Positions 45,501 through 55,890 of a stretch of 64,000 nucleotides of DNA are shown piece by piece. The stretch covers positions 53,210,001 to 53,274,000 of the forward strand of contig NC_057847.1 of NCBI RefSeq assembly GCF_910594005.1, read 5' to 3'. A model generated the notes under the pieces. That model worked only from the letters and a program-made list of their open reading frames with translations, did no database searches and had not been told where the DNA came from. Each line of letters opens with the position of its first letter. Position 1 is the first letter of the stretch. The translations under genes were made by a program, and so were the position numbers. Origin of the DNA: Cervus elaphus. Taxonomy: Eukaryota; Chordata; Mammalia; Artiodactyla; Cervidae.

Positions 45501-46769
45501 GTGACAGGCAGAATATATTCTCTAGTTTGTTTTTATTAAAATTATAATTGTTTTCTCATAATAATATTAATGAATGCATAAGGAAACTGAATCACAAAAA
45601 TAGAGTGCCTCTCAATGAGCATCTGAAAGCACTTTATAAACAAAGGGCTTTTTTGACTCTATTTTATGTGAACAAAGTTTTTTTTTGAGTTAAAGAATAT
45701 TCACTACTTTGGGGCAAAAGTTACCATTTTTCATCTTGACAAAAAGACTAAATGCTAGTCAAGATTTTCCCAGTGTGCAAACTTTAGAAGCGCCATAAAG
45801 GATAGGTGTGGTTTAAGATTTAGAAGACAAGAAGTATCTTTTGCTCCTTCATTTTTCTTTTTTCTAATCATCTAAGGTGCACATATATTTATTGTAATAT
45901 ATGGATAGATGTACACCCAAAGACATACGCGTGCACAGGGAGGTGTGCGGGAGGGCATACCTAGAAGGGCTGCTAGAAGATTCTAAAGGTGTCCGCACCA
46001 GGCAGAGTGATGGAAAAGCACAGGAGGGGAAGCAAAGCCCCAGGAAGAAGAGCCACTCCATCTATTGTGACCTCTGCCTTCACATCCATCTAATCTCCTC
46101 TGTATCCACTTCCTATGATCCACTATCTTTCCACTTTGCCCTTTGGGATACAGAGTATGGGAAACATTTCCCCCAACCTGAGTAAGTATTTATGAGCTGC
46201 TACTTCCTGAGTTCAGTGAATATTTTTAGACCGTAAAAAGCATTGTATGTCCTATGAATGGTGGTATTAGTTAAAATATTACAATGATTTTGGAATAACT
46301 TATCACTGCTTAAATATCCCAGGTTTATATTTCCAGCCACTGAATATTTGAAGCCTTAAGAGAATCCTTGCTAATGTATAACTAGTCAATATTCATGGTT
46401 AAAACTTAAAGGAGATAAAAAGGGAAACTATGACACTATGGAGAATTCTAGAAGTTTGTGTCAAAAATTTCTAAAATGACCTATAGTAAAATAATTTATA
46501 AAATTATCCTTTGATATTATTTTAAATAATACTTAGTGGGAGACAAGGGTAGAGCTGAGGTAAAACACCCTCTATTGAACTTTAAATTCTAACCAGAATT
46601 TTGTTCTGTTGTGTAATGATGCACCAAAGCCAGACCATTCCCACCAACTGTACTACAGAAAAATCTTATGGGCCTACCCACCATCAATTCACTTTCCCAA
46701 TATAACTGTATAGACAAAGTTTGCAACTCAGGATCAAGAAAACAGGGATGGAAAAGAAAGATTTGAGGT
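42506..46769. other. AT-rich DNA without genes
   Basis: 4.3 kb with no recognised gene or interspersed repeat. It holds a poly-T stretch near 43650, an A run at 42938-42946 (part of the sequence duplicated at 41955) and a short imperfect (GT)n at about 45258-45290. Confidence 0.5.
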
Positions 46770-46967
46770 GGGTATTCCTGGTGGCTCAGTGGTAAAGAAT
46801 TCTGCCAATGCAGGAGACGGGGGTTCAATCTCTGGGTCAGGAAGATCCCCTAGAGAAGGAAATGGCAGCCCACTCAAGTATTTTTGCCTGGGAAATCCCA
46901 TGAACAGAGGAACTTGAAGGGCTATAGTCCATGGGGTCACAAAAGAGTTGGAAATGACTTAACGTCT
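46770..46967 (+). mobile_element. Bov-tA SINE interrupted at its 3' end
   Basis: GTATTCCTGGTGGCTCAGTG, AATGCAGGAGACGGGGGTTC, AATCTCTGGGTCAGGAAGAT, GGGAAATCCCATGAACAGAG and GGGGTCACAAAAGAGTTGGA. A Bov-A2 inserted near its 3' end; the last bases AATGACTTAACGTCT are the duplicated target. Confidence 0.93.
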
Positions 46968-47244
46968 GCTGCTGCTGCTGCTAAGTCGCTTCAGTCGTGT
47001 CTGACTCTGTGCAACCCCATAGACGGCAGCCCACCAGGCTCCCCTGTCCCTGGGATTCTCCAGGCAAGAACATTCTGGAGTGGGTTGCCATTTCCTTCTC
47101 CAATGCATGAAAGTGAAAAGTGAAAGGGAAGTTGCTCAATCGTGTCTGACTCTTAGCGACCCCATGGACTGCAGCCTACCAGGCTCCTCCGTCCAGGGGA
47201 TTTTCCAGGCAAGAGTACTGGAGTGGGTTGCCATTGCCTTCTCC
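46968..47244 (-). mobile_element. Bov-A2 SINE inserted in a Bov-tA
   Basis: Minus-strand dimer starting with (GCT)n at 46968, then AAGTCGCTTCAGTCGTGTCT, GCCCACCAGGCTCCCCTGTC, CCATTTCCTTCTCCAATGCA, the second unit TCTTAGCGACCCCATGGACT and CCATTGCCTTCTCC. It has a perfect 15-bp target duplication AATGACTTAACGTCT at 46953-46967 and 47245-47259. It is close to consensus and therefore young. Confidence 0.97.
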
Positions 47245-47621
47245 AATGACTTAACGTCTAAACAATAATTCAAAGAAAAAGCTAATGTATTCTCTATGCT
47301 GATATCTTTCTCCCAACAATTTTGTTTACTTTGATATTATGAAATTGTTCAGCAGTTTAAAAAATTCTGAGATTCAAAACTGTCAACATTACAACACTTT
47401 GAATTTTTTAGTTGCTTTAAAGTATGCCCTTAAAAGCTTGCTTTTTAAAGCGGTCACTTGTATAAGTGCCATAAATTACCAACTCTTCTGCAATGGTGAA
47501 TCAAATTTTATTGAGGTTGTGGAATTAAGTTTCTTCTTTCTTTTCTTTTTTCACTTCCTTTTCTGATAAGGTATTTGCTAACATATCTGAAATTTGGATT
47601 TAATTTGAGATCTACTCTGAC

Positions 47622-47806
47622 AATGAAAGTGAAATTTGCTCAGTCATGTCTGACTCTGCAATCCCATGGACTTTAGCCTGCCAGGCTCCTCTGTCCATGG
47701 AATTTTCCAGGCAAGAATACTGGAGTAGGTTGCTATTCCCTTCTCCGTGGCATCTTCCCAACCCAGGAATCAAACCCAGGTCTCCTGCATTGCAGGCTGA
47801 GTCACA
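47622..47806 (-). mobile_element. Bov-tA SINE, minus strand, head deleted
   Basis: AAGTGAAATTTGCTCAGTCA, TGTCTGACTCTGCAATCCCA, GCCAGGCTCCTCTGTCCATG, GGAATCAAACCCAGGTCTCC and TGCATTGCAGGCTGAGTCAC. The stretch between the B box and the head lacks the usual ATTCTTTACC segment. Confidence 0.88.
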
Positions 47807-50224
47807 ATGGATTTATGAAGCATCAAGATTTCTAACTGGTAGTTTGATTTGAGTGTTTATTTGTGCCTGTGTTTATGTCCTTATGTACTATTTCTACACT
47901 CATCCATCCACGTCCTTATGGACAGAACATTAGACAAAAATCCACTTTAATGAGAAACATAGGCAAATTCTTGTTTAACATAAAAGCCACTTCAACTATT
48001 AATCATGATTAGAGAAAATCCCCATTGTTACAGATTATCATTTAACTTCCAAAAGCTAGAGGCAGTGACAGCACAAATTTTTACAAAGCTCTATGTAATA
48101 ATTTTGTATAAATAAAGATTGTCCAACCTGATCTTTGAAGGAACTTAGATTACCAATCAAATATACATAACCCATTTCATTTGTTAAGGTCTTGATTTTC
48201 TATATTATTTTGGCTTTGTCTTAACAAATACACTTGGCCATAATGAAAATAAACCTGCTGAAGTCTCCGAGGTCTGAGACAAGCTATAACACATTTCTTC
48301 ACTGCGGGGTGGGCTCCTGGGATGCCTACTGAGAAAATGCCTGCCCACTGAGCATGCCCAGACTATTAAAATGAATTGACATGTTAATGCTGACAGGAAA
48401 AGAGCACAAGAGAGCCTGCTAAATTACTGCTCAGTCAGGCACTAGGAATTCCTGAGTGGCTAACTCCTGAGCAAAACCCACAGCAAGCACAACAACAACA
48501 ACAAAACTTTATTGTCAAATGCACCAAAACAAACACACACTAACAGGGTTGTCATGTTAGTAATCCACCTGCCCATAAATCATATGGATTTTAATCATAC
48601 CTGCCACCTTAGCTGCTTATCCCCAGAGAAATTGTTTTCTTTTTGCTCCCTCCTTCATTCGCTTTCAATTATCTGGAAGCTGGTTCGCGTGTTTATTTAT
48701 TTATCTAAAGTTCACATACTGTATGCATGCACAAATTTTCTCCAGGGGTCTGGACCAGGCAGATCATAGGAGGATGCAGCGGAGCATAGCAGCTAACAGC
48801 TCAGATGAATGTACTCAGTCTCAAAAACCTGCTTTGGACCATGATGACAAGGAAAGGGGAGGACAGAAAGTAATTAGTGTGTGTACAATGATTGATTATG
48901 GCTTAATATTCAGGCATTTCACCTCCAGACCACCATACTTAGACTTAAAGAATGATGAAACAGGAAGTCCTCATGGTTTTTGATAAGTGAGGAAGAAAAA
49001 ATTCTGTTTCTCCACATTTAAGTCATTCACTTTGGCTTCTGTGGACGTGGTATAAAGTTTATTCACTTTTAAACACACATGTTTGATCAGTCTATTCACT
49101 GCATCAAGGAATTGTTTAAAATCTCAAATATTAAGATGAGCATAAATAAGTGACTTCTAGCCTTGGGCAGGCAAAGAAGAGATGAAAGGAAGCTATACAT
49201 TTCAGATGAAATTATCCATTCTCACCATTGTGTTGTCTAACTCCCATGAACAACTTCAGAAAATAGTATCAATTTGGCTACTCAAGGAATAAGTAGTGAC
49301 CTTTTCTCAGCTCTAGGAAGTGAAAGAAGAGAATAGATGCATTGTAGAGTTCATATCCTTTAGACAGAAAAATCATTTTCATTAGAAAAATTGGTCAAAA
49401 AATAGATATGTTAGATATGGCAAATTCAAAAGAAAGAAAACTTTCACTTCAAGGGTTTTTGACACTGTGCTGTGTGTATGTGTGTGTGTAAGCCATGATG
49501 GCTTTTTATGCACATTCTGATCTATACTTGCCAAGCTGTGTATTAGCTCCATCTCTAGATAGAATCTGTTTAGAACACCCATAGAAATTAAAAGGATCAC
49601 ATGGAGTTTGACATTTTGCAAAATGAAAGAATAATGGATGTATTATATTGTGTGTTTTTTCCTTTTAATAAAAATGTCTAACTGACCCTTGGGAAGCTTG
49701 GCTGGAAGTTTAGAAGTCTGATTCATTTTTCTTCCTCTTTATGCTCAAAAATACAAGAATGTAATTTCTTCAGCTTCATATTTTCTTTGATATTTCAGTA
49801 AGTTTGAGATTTCTTTCTTGTTCATAAATCATGAACTAAATAATCGAAGTGCACCCTAAAATACTTTGGTGTCTTTTGACTTTGCATCTTATATTCAAAT
49901 GCCCAAACAAATCTCTCTGCTCTATTAACTTTTATGTTTGTCTTCTTATAACTGTGGCCAAGGACATGCCACAGAATATAAGAAGTATTTGACCTTTAAC
50001 CTCAGATGTGAAATAATAAATAATCCATCTCATATTGGATATAAAATTCTAGTCCTCCAAAGTGCCAGATTATTTATATATAAATTTATATATTTGTATT
50101 CACTTAAGTGAATATTTTTGGGTGGAAAATAAACCATCTAAGTTACATTTCATGTTTTGCCATTACACATCTATACCTTACAGATTGTGACCATACCTTT
50201 ATATTTTTTATAATCTCGCCTAAA
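47807..50224. other. AT-rich DNA without genes
   Basis: No gene or clear repeat family; a short GT-rich run lies at 49470-49492. Confidence 0.5.
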
Positions 50225-50905
50225 AATGATATTCATTAATCTATTCATCAATTACTAATTAAGCATCTAAGATGTGTCAGGTGCCATTTCACAGTGTCTT
50301 AGGTAAAATAGCCCTTAATTGTTGCATAGATTTAATTTAGACTGATCAACCTATATCTATTTATCTATTTGTATATTTATTCATCTCATTTCAAAAATAT
50401 CCATTTTAAAGTCCAAAATGAAACTGAACACAGTTTACATGAATTAAAGTAACAAAAATCCATCAATAACTTTTTATGTACCAATTTTAAAAATGCCCAA
50501 CAAGATTTTGATTAGTCAAGTCTGTAGTGCTCTATCTGTACCACATGGATGAGAAGAAAAGGAGCCCAGGCAGAAGTAGCGCATCACAGAATTCCAAGAA
50601 ATTCTCCGAAAGGCTGAGAAGGAAGAGTCAGAGGGGTTGAAGGAGCTAGGGAAAATGTGAAATGGGAAGAGAGTATTTCAAGAAAGAGAATCCAATGCTA
50701 TCAAAATACCAAACAACATAGGGACAGAAAAGGGTTTAGTAAGAAGATGTCACTGTTGATCTTGCAGGGGTGGTGGAATGAAAGCTGGATTATAGTGGTT
50801 TTAGAAACAAACAGAATATCAGGAAGAAACAACTAGTACAGAAAACTATCTTACAGAGTTTTTCAGTGATGGAGAGGGCAGAGGGATAAGACCATAGCTA
50901 GAGCA
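50225..50905 (+). repeat. Ancient L2-like LINE remnant
   Basis: AAGCATCTAAGATGTGTCAG with GTGCCATTTCACAGTGTCTT, then after AT-rich sequence AGATGTCACTGTTGATCTTG, GGTGGTGGAATGAAAGCTGG and GTGATGGAGAGGGCAGAGGG. Order and text suggest the same old family as 33605-34885. Boundaries are vague. Confidence 0.4.
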
Positions 50906-51150
50906 GGGATGATTTCAGAGACTCCACATTGGAACTATTTGTACAATTGTCTGTGTATGGATCCCCCTAGAGTTGTGCAATACACAGACACTGCAGCCCT
51001 ATACAGTGGCACTGGGCTTATTTATTTAGTCTTCGTTTAGTCAAGTGAAAGAGTTGGGGGCCTGCTGAGTTGTTCATGAAAAGTGGCTAATAGTGAAGAA
51101 CAGGTTAGAGACTCTAGGGAAACTGAGGGAGATTCAAAACAAGTGCAATG

Positions 51151-51329
51151 GGAAACTTCCCCAGTGGTCCAGCAGCTAAGACTCCACTCCTAATTCGGGA
51201 GGCCTGGGTTTGATCCCTGGTTGGGGAACTAGAACCTACACGCCACAACCAAGAGTTCCACTGCCACAACTAAAGATTCCACATGCCTCAACTAAGACCC
51301 AGCGCAGCCAAAACAAACAAACAAAAACC
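51151..51329 (+). mobile_element. CHR-type SINE, long form
   Basis: GGAAACTTCCCCAGTGGTCC, AGCTAAGACTCCACTCC, GGCCTGGGTTTGATCCCTGG, TTGGGGAACTAGAACC, then CCACAACCAAGAGTTCCACT, ACTAAGACCCAGCGCAGCC and an (AAAC)n tail. An imperfect flanking duplication (AAGTGCAATGGG versus AAATGCAACAGGGG) is likely its target site. Confidence 0.9.
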
Positions 51330-52456
51330 AAATGCAACAGGGGAATGGGCCACAGTGGTACATGGCTTTTTATTTAGACAAATGTGAATTCAGGTCAGTT
51401 TATATTTATCATTTGCAATTCTGCCATGGATATACACACTACCAGACTACATAAATCAGCCCTCAAGCACCTGACCAAGGCATCTATAAGTGTGATCTTT
51501 ATAAATGTTATCTTTTTACACCAATAACATGTGACTTTATTCACTTGAATTAGAAAAAAAAAAATATATATATATATATTTGTTTTTTCACTGTAGTAAC
51601 CCTAGCTCCTAGAGTACTGCCTATGGCAGGTGTTCAGGTAATACTTACAGATTTTATAGGCATTTTTGTAATATCGGTATTTTTAAAAGTATGTTATTTT
51701 CTTGAAGAAAATACTATTGTTTGTCTAAAAGATCAACAATTCACCTTTTCTCCCAGATTGGCAGATGTCAATTTTGTTCAAATTTGTCAACCAGCTCTTC
51801 CCCAGCAATTCAGGAGAATTGTGATGATTCTTAAGAGAGATTGTGCTTGTCCTATCATTCTGCTCGCTAGGGAGCTGTTGTGTGGTGGGCACGTTACCCC
51901 GGACTGGCCATGTGACCCAGGACTGGCCAAGGAGGTATGCAGAGAGATGGTTCTATGGGACTCCAGAAAATGCTTCGTTGTTGAGAAAATAAACTTAGAG
52001 AAGAAGCGGTTCCTTATCTTCTGCTTTATGTCATTTTATCTCATTTTATACCTGGAACTAGGGTACCCATCTTATAGGCTTTAAAAAAAAAACCCAACTT
52101 GCTAATCTTGCTAGAGAAGATAGATTCAGGTCATTGAAAAAGTTAATCCTGACTTTTTAAAACCATTCCACTGTGTTCTATTACCACCCCACTAAATGCC
52201 AGGGCCTAATAGAAGTGGCAGCCATAATCCTTAATTTCAAAATTTTGCGATCTCTTTGTTTTGAAGATACCATATGTACATAGGAGTGAGAGGACACAAA
52301 AAAGATTAACAACAAGTGTTTCTTATCTGCAAGCTTGCCTGGGGACAGATTCACTTACAAGATGATTCAGGCTGTTAACAGATTTTTCAGCAACATGGTT
52401 CTTATATAACGTAATATAAATTTGGGAGGGACACCCCCTCCTCATGTGTAGTAGCA
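51330..52456. other. No convincing gene; one 153-codon open frame
   Basis: Holds an A run plus (TA)n at 51553-51580 and an MIR- or L2-like tail at about 51590-51645 (GCTCCTAGAGTACTGCCTAT). The open frame 51623-52084 starts inside that tail, encodes a Leu/Ile/Phe-rich peptide without a known motif, and includes a small internal duplication (GGACTGGCC twice near 51901 and 51922). I judge it non-coding. Confidence 0.5.
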
Positions 52457-52612
52457 CGTGCTGAGTTGCTCAGTTGTGTCTGCTCTTTGTGACCCCATGG
52501 ACCATACCCTACCGGGTTACTCTGTCCATGGGATTTTCCAGGCAAGAATACTGGAGTGGGTTGCCATTTCCTTCTTCAGGGGATCTTCCTGAATCAGGGA
52601 TTGAACCCCATC
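52457..52612 (-). mobile_element. Bov-tA SINE fragment, minus strand
   Basis: TGCTGAGTTGCTCAGTTGTG, GACCCCATGGACCATACCCT, TTTTCCAGGCAAGAATACTG, GGGTTGCCATTTCCTTCTTC and CAGGGATTGAACCCCATC; the head is missing. Confidence 0.9.
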
Positions 52613-52734
52613 CTCACCTTGTACATACACTACGGTTAGAGGTAAGGTAGAGAGAGGTTCCTTCCACAATCTAGAGGAAACCATTATACAGGGGCTTGAA
52701 AGTAGGGCTCTTTAGGGTCATCTTAGCTTCTGTC

Positions 52735-52949
52735 ATCTGGAACTTCCCTGGTGGCTCAGATGGTAAAGCATCTGCCCACAATGTGGGAGACCCAGGTTCA
52801 ATCCCTGGGTTGGGAAGATCTCCTGGAGTAGGAAATGGCAACCCACTCCAGTATTCTTGCCTGGAAAATACCATAGACGGACAGCCTGGTAGGCTACAGT
52901 CCATGGGGTTGAAAAGAGTTGGACATGACTGAGTGACTTCACTTTCACT
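52735..52949 (+). mobile_element. Bov-tA SINE, full length, with target duplication
   Basis: GAACTTCCCTGGTGGCTCAG, AAAGCATCTGCCCACAATGT, AATCCCTGGGTTGGGAAGAT, CCACTCCAGTATTCTTGCCT and GGGGTTGAAAAGAGTTGGAC to GACTTCACTTTCACT. The 12-bp duplication TTAGCTTCTGTC lies at 52723-52734 and 52950-52961. Confidence 0.95.
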
Positions 52950-53009
52950 TTAGCTTCTGTCTACCAAAAGCCATCATTTAGCCAATGATTCACGTCCTTC
53001 CAACATGCA

Positions 53010-54257
53010 AAATAAAATCACCCCTTCCAAAGTCCAAGAGTCTCATCCCATTATAGCACAAGATCAAAATCTTATCATGTAAACTAGGTCTAGGTAAGTA
53101 TGAGGTCTCCAGGTAGAATCTGCTAAGAAAAGCTAACTCTTGAGGCAGTCTCTCCATCTGTAACCTTGTAACGCTAAAAATGTAAGTTGTCTGCCTTTAA
53201 CAAACTCATTATAAAATAGTGAGGCAGACAAAATGACATTTATAGACAGTCAAGTTCAAAAGGGGAGGGGGCCAAGATAAAAAGGAGTCACTGCTCAGCC
53301 AGGCAAATGTTGGGTTTCTTAATTAGATTTCAAGGACTGAGAATAATTCTTTGTGGCTCTAGGCTCCATCCCCTTGCTGTTGCTTCAGCTTTTTGATCAC
53401 CCTTCCTCTTTCATGAAGTAAGCATAGGTTTACAGCTGAGAAACTGTACCAGGAGTTTCTGACAGTAGAATCTGGGGGTTTGGACTGTCTCCTTTCATAT
53501 TATACTCACTGCTCTTTTTAATCTGGTAGTAACTTCTTCATTGAAACCATTAACTCAAGTATTTTCTGGGTCTCCTGTGAACTTTAATGGGGTTCATGTC
53601 ATAAGACAAAGAACAGGCTCACAGAGCTTTTTGTGATAATCCTTCCCTACCTTGGTGTCCTGCTAAAACGGCTAAAGGACACCACACTTAACTTAGTAGA
53701 ATCTTAATGGTTTGGTTGGGAGGATCTGTTAGGCATATTGTCGCTCTCTTGAAAGGCCCTTTTTTGGTGACAGAATACCTTAACCTTTTAATTTTCTGAG
53801 GCTTAACTGAAAGGTTATAGAATCAAATCCTTGACTTTTTGTCCAGAGCAAGATTTCCTAAAAGTAAATCTCTTAATTTTCAACATTTTTTAGTAGTTCT
53901 TCCTTCAATTTGCCTCTTTTCTCACATTTTACTACAATCAGCACCTTCACCACTTGGCTTGGAAATCAGCTATGTGAACAAATTCATCATCTGCAAGTTC
54001 TGCTTTCCATGTATCTATATGAGATGATGTTGCTATGCTTTCTTTGACTAAATAACAAGGATCCATCTTCCTCTAGCTTTCAATAACATGCCCCTCCCTT
54101 CTTCATTAGCTTTCATTGACAGTGTCTTTAATAATGCTGGCCAGACATCTGCCAATTATCTGCTTTAAACTATAAAGGCATTTACTGTCCTGCTCATCAC
54201 AGTTCCTCTCTTCTCCATCCACAGCCTGATTCCAAAGCCACTCATGAATTTTAGGTG
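53010..54257 (-). repeat. Probable MaLR internal remnant, minus strand
   Basis: The plus strand follows, in order and with many gaps, what I know of the complement of MaLR internal sequence (for example TTCCAAAGTCCAAGAGTCTC, CTTTCATTGACAGTGTC, CACAGCCTGATTCCAAAGCC) and leads directly into a minus-strand MLT1 LTR at 54258. It is very decayed, without any intact gene. The assignment rests on context and partial recall. Confidence 0.4.
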
Positions 54258-54777
54258 TCAGTTTTCTATTCCATGTAACAAATTACCACAACCTTAGTGG
54301 CTTAAAACAACGTATATTTACTATCTCACACTTTCTGTGGGGCTGTGGTCAGGGCATGTCCTGGCTGAGTCTTCAGCAAGGCCGCAGTTAAGGTGTTGGC
54401 AAGGGCTGTGATTTTCATTTGAAGGCTTGACTGGGGAAGAATTCAATTCCAAGTTCACTGAGGTTGATAGCAGAATTTTTCTTTTTGGGACTATAAGACT
54501 GAGGGAAGTAGCTTCTTGCTGGTTATTGACTGGAGGCCTTTCTCAGCTCTTTGTCATGCAGACCTCCTAACATAGCCACTTACTAGTTTGAAGACAAAGA
54601 GAGAAAGTCTCTAAAGCAAGTCTGCTAGCAAACTAGGCAGGTTATTAGAAAATGTTGTATAATCATGGGGGTGACTCCTATCACCTTTGCCATATTCCAC
54701 TAGGTGAAGTCAAGGGAAAATCCTCACCCATCTCAAAGGAGGAGATTATATATAACAAAGGTGTAAGTGGAGGAAGG
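54258..54777 (-). repeat. MLT1-type (ERVL-MaLR) LTR, minus strand
   Basis: TGTCAGTTTTCTATTCCATG, TAACAAATTACCACAACCTT, AGTGGCTTAAAACAACG and AAGGCTTGACTGGGGAAG are the complement of the 3' part of an MLT1-like LTR (its GTTGTTTTAAGCCACT signature). It abuts a second LTR of the same class in the opposite orientation. Confidence 0.65.
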
Positions 54778-54874
54778 TGTTAGAGGCTGAATTGTGATCC
54801 TCCAAATTCATTTGTTGAAGTGTGACTCCCAGTACCCCAGAATGTGACAGTGTTTAAGATAGGGTTTTTATAGG

Positions 54875-55591
54875 TGAATGAATAAAGAAGATGTGGTACA
54901 TATATACAATGGAATACTACTTAACCATAAAAAAGAATGAAATAATGCCATTTGCAGCAATATGGATGCAACTAAAGATGATCACAGGCTTTCCTGGTGG
55001 CTCAAATGGTAAAGAATCTGCCTGCAACGCAAGAGACCCAGGTTTGATCCCTAGGTCAGGAAGATCTGAAGAAGGGAATGGTAAACCACTCCAGTACTCT
55101 TGCCTAGAGAATCCTATGGACGTAGGAGCCGGGTGGGCTACAGTCTATACAGTAGCCCTGAGTGACTAACACACACACAAAGATGATCATACTAAGTGAA
55201 ATAAGTCCGAAAGAGAAAGACAAATACCATATGATATCACTTATATGTAGAATCTAACATATGACACAAATGAACTTCTATGAAGCAGAAAAAGACTCAG
55301 AGACATAGAGAAGACTTCTGATATCCAAGGGCTAAGTGGCGTGGGAGAGGGATGGAGTAGGAATTTGGGGTTAGCAGACACAAGCTGTTGTATATATAAT
55401 GGATAAACAACAAGGTCTTACTATATAGCACAGGAAACTATGTTCAATATTCTATGATAAAGCATAATGGAAAATTATATAAAAAAGAAAGTGTATATCT
55501 ATAACTGAATCACTTTGCTGTAAAGCAGAAGTTAACACAACATTGGAAATAAATGTATTTCAATAAAAATAAAAGATTAAAAAAAATTCAG
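54875..55591 (+). mobile_element. L1 LINE 3' end inserted in the MLT1 LTR
   Basis: Starts in the L1 ORF2 C-terminus, recognisable as IYTMEYYLTIKKNEIMPFAA (from 54891), continues CAAATACCATATGATATCAC and AGCTGTTGTATATATAATGG, and ends with AACATTGGAAATAAATGTAT and an A-rich tail. The host text GATAGGGT(T/C)TTTA is duplicated at 54858 and 55592. It is itself split by a Bov-tA. Confidence 0.92.
54985..55178 (+). mobile_element. Bov-tA SINE inserted in the L1
   Basis: CAGGCTTTCCTGGTGGCTCA, AAAGAATCTGCCTGCAACGC, AGGTTTGATCCCTAGGTCAG and CCACTCCAGTACTCTTGCCT, with an (AC)n tail. The 11-bp duplication AAAGATGATCA of L1 sequence lies at 54974-54984 and 55179-55189. Confidence 0.94.
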
Positions 55592-55890
55592 GATAGGGTC
55601 TTTAAAGAGGTAATTAAATTAAAATTAGGTTTTAAGGTGGGCTCTAGTCTAACATGACTGGTGCTCTCCTTATCAGAAAAGGAGGGTGGGGGATAGACAA
55701 GTACAGAGGAAAGGCCAAGTAAAATACACAGGAAAAGATGGCCATCTACAAGTAAAGGAGAGTAGTCTCAGAAGAAATCAACCTTACTGACAACTCCATC
55801 TCAGACTTCTAACCCCCAGAAAATAAATTTCTGTTGTTAAGCCACTCACTCTGTAGTAATTTTTTTTTATTGCAAACTAATGCAGTCAGT

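Larger units (their letters stand above)
54778..55890 (+). repeat. MLT1-type LTR, plus strand, split by L1
   Basis: Begins TGTTAGAGGCTGAATTGTG, continues TTCATTTGTTGAAGTGTGAC, CAGTACCCCAGAATGTGACA and GATAGGGTTTTTATAGG, then is interrupted (54875-55591). It resumes at GATAGGGTCTTTAAAGAGGT, then GATGGCCATCTACAAGTAAA, CTCAGAAGAAATCAACCTTA, TCTCAGACTTCTAACCCCCA and AAATAAATTTCTGTTGTTAA, ending GCAAACTAATGCAG. Order and spacing match MLT1. Confidence 0.85.
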
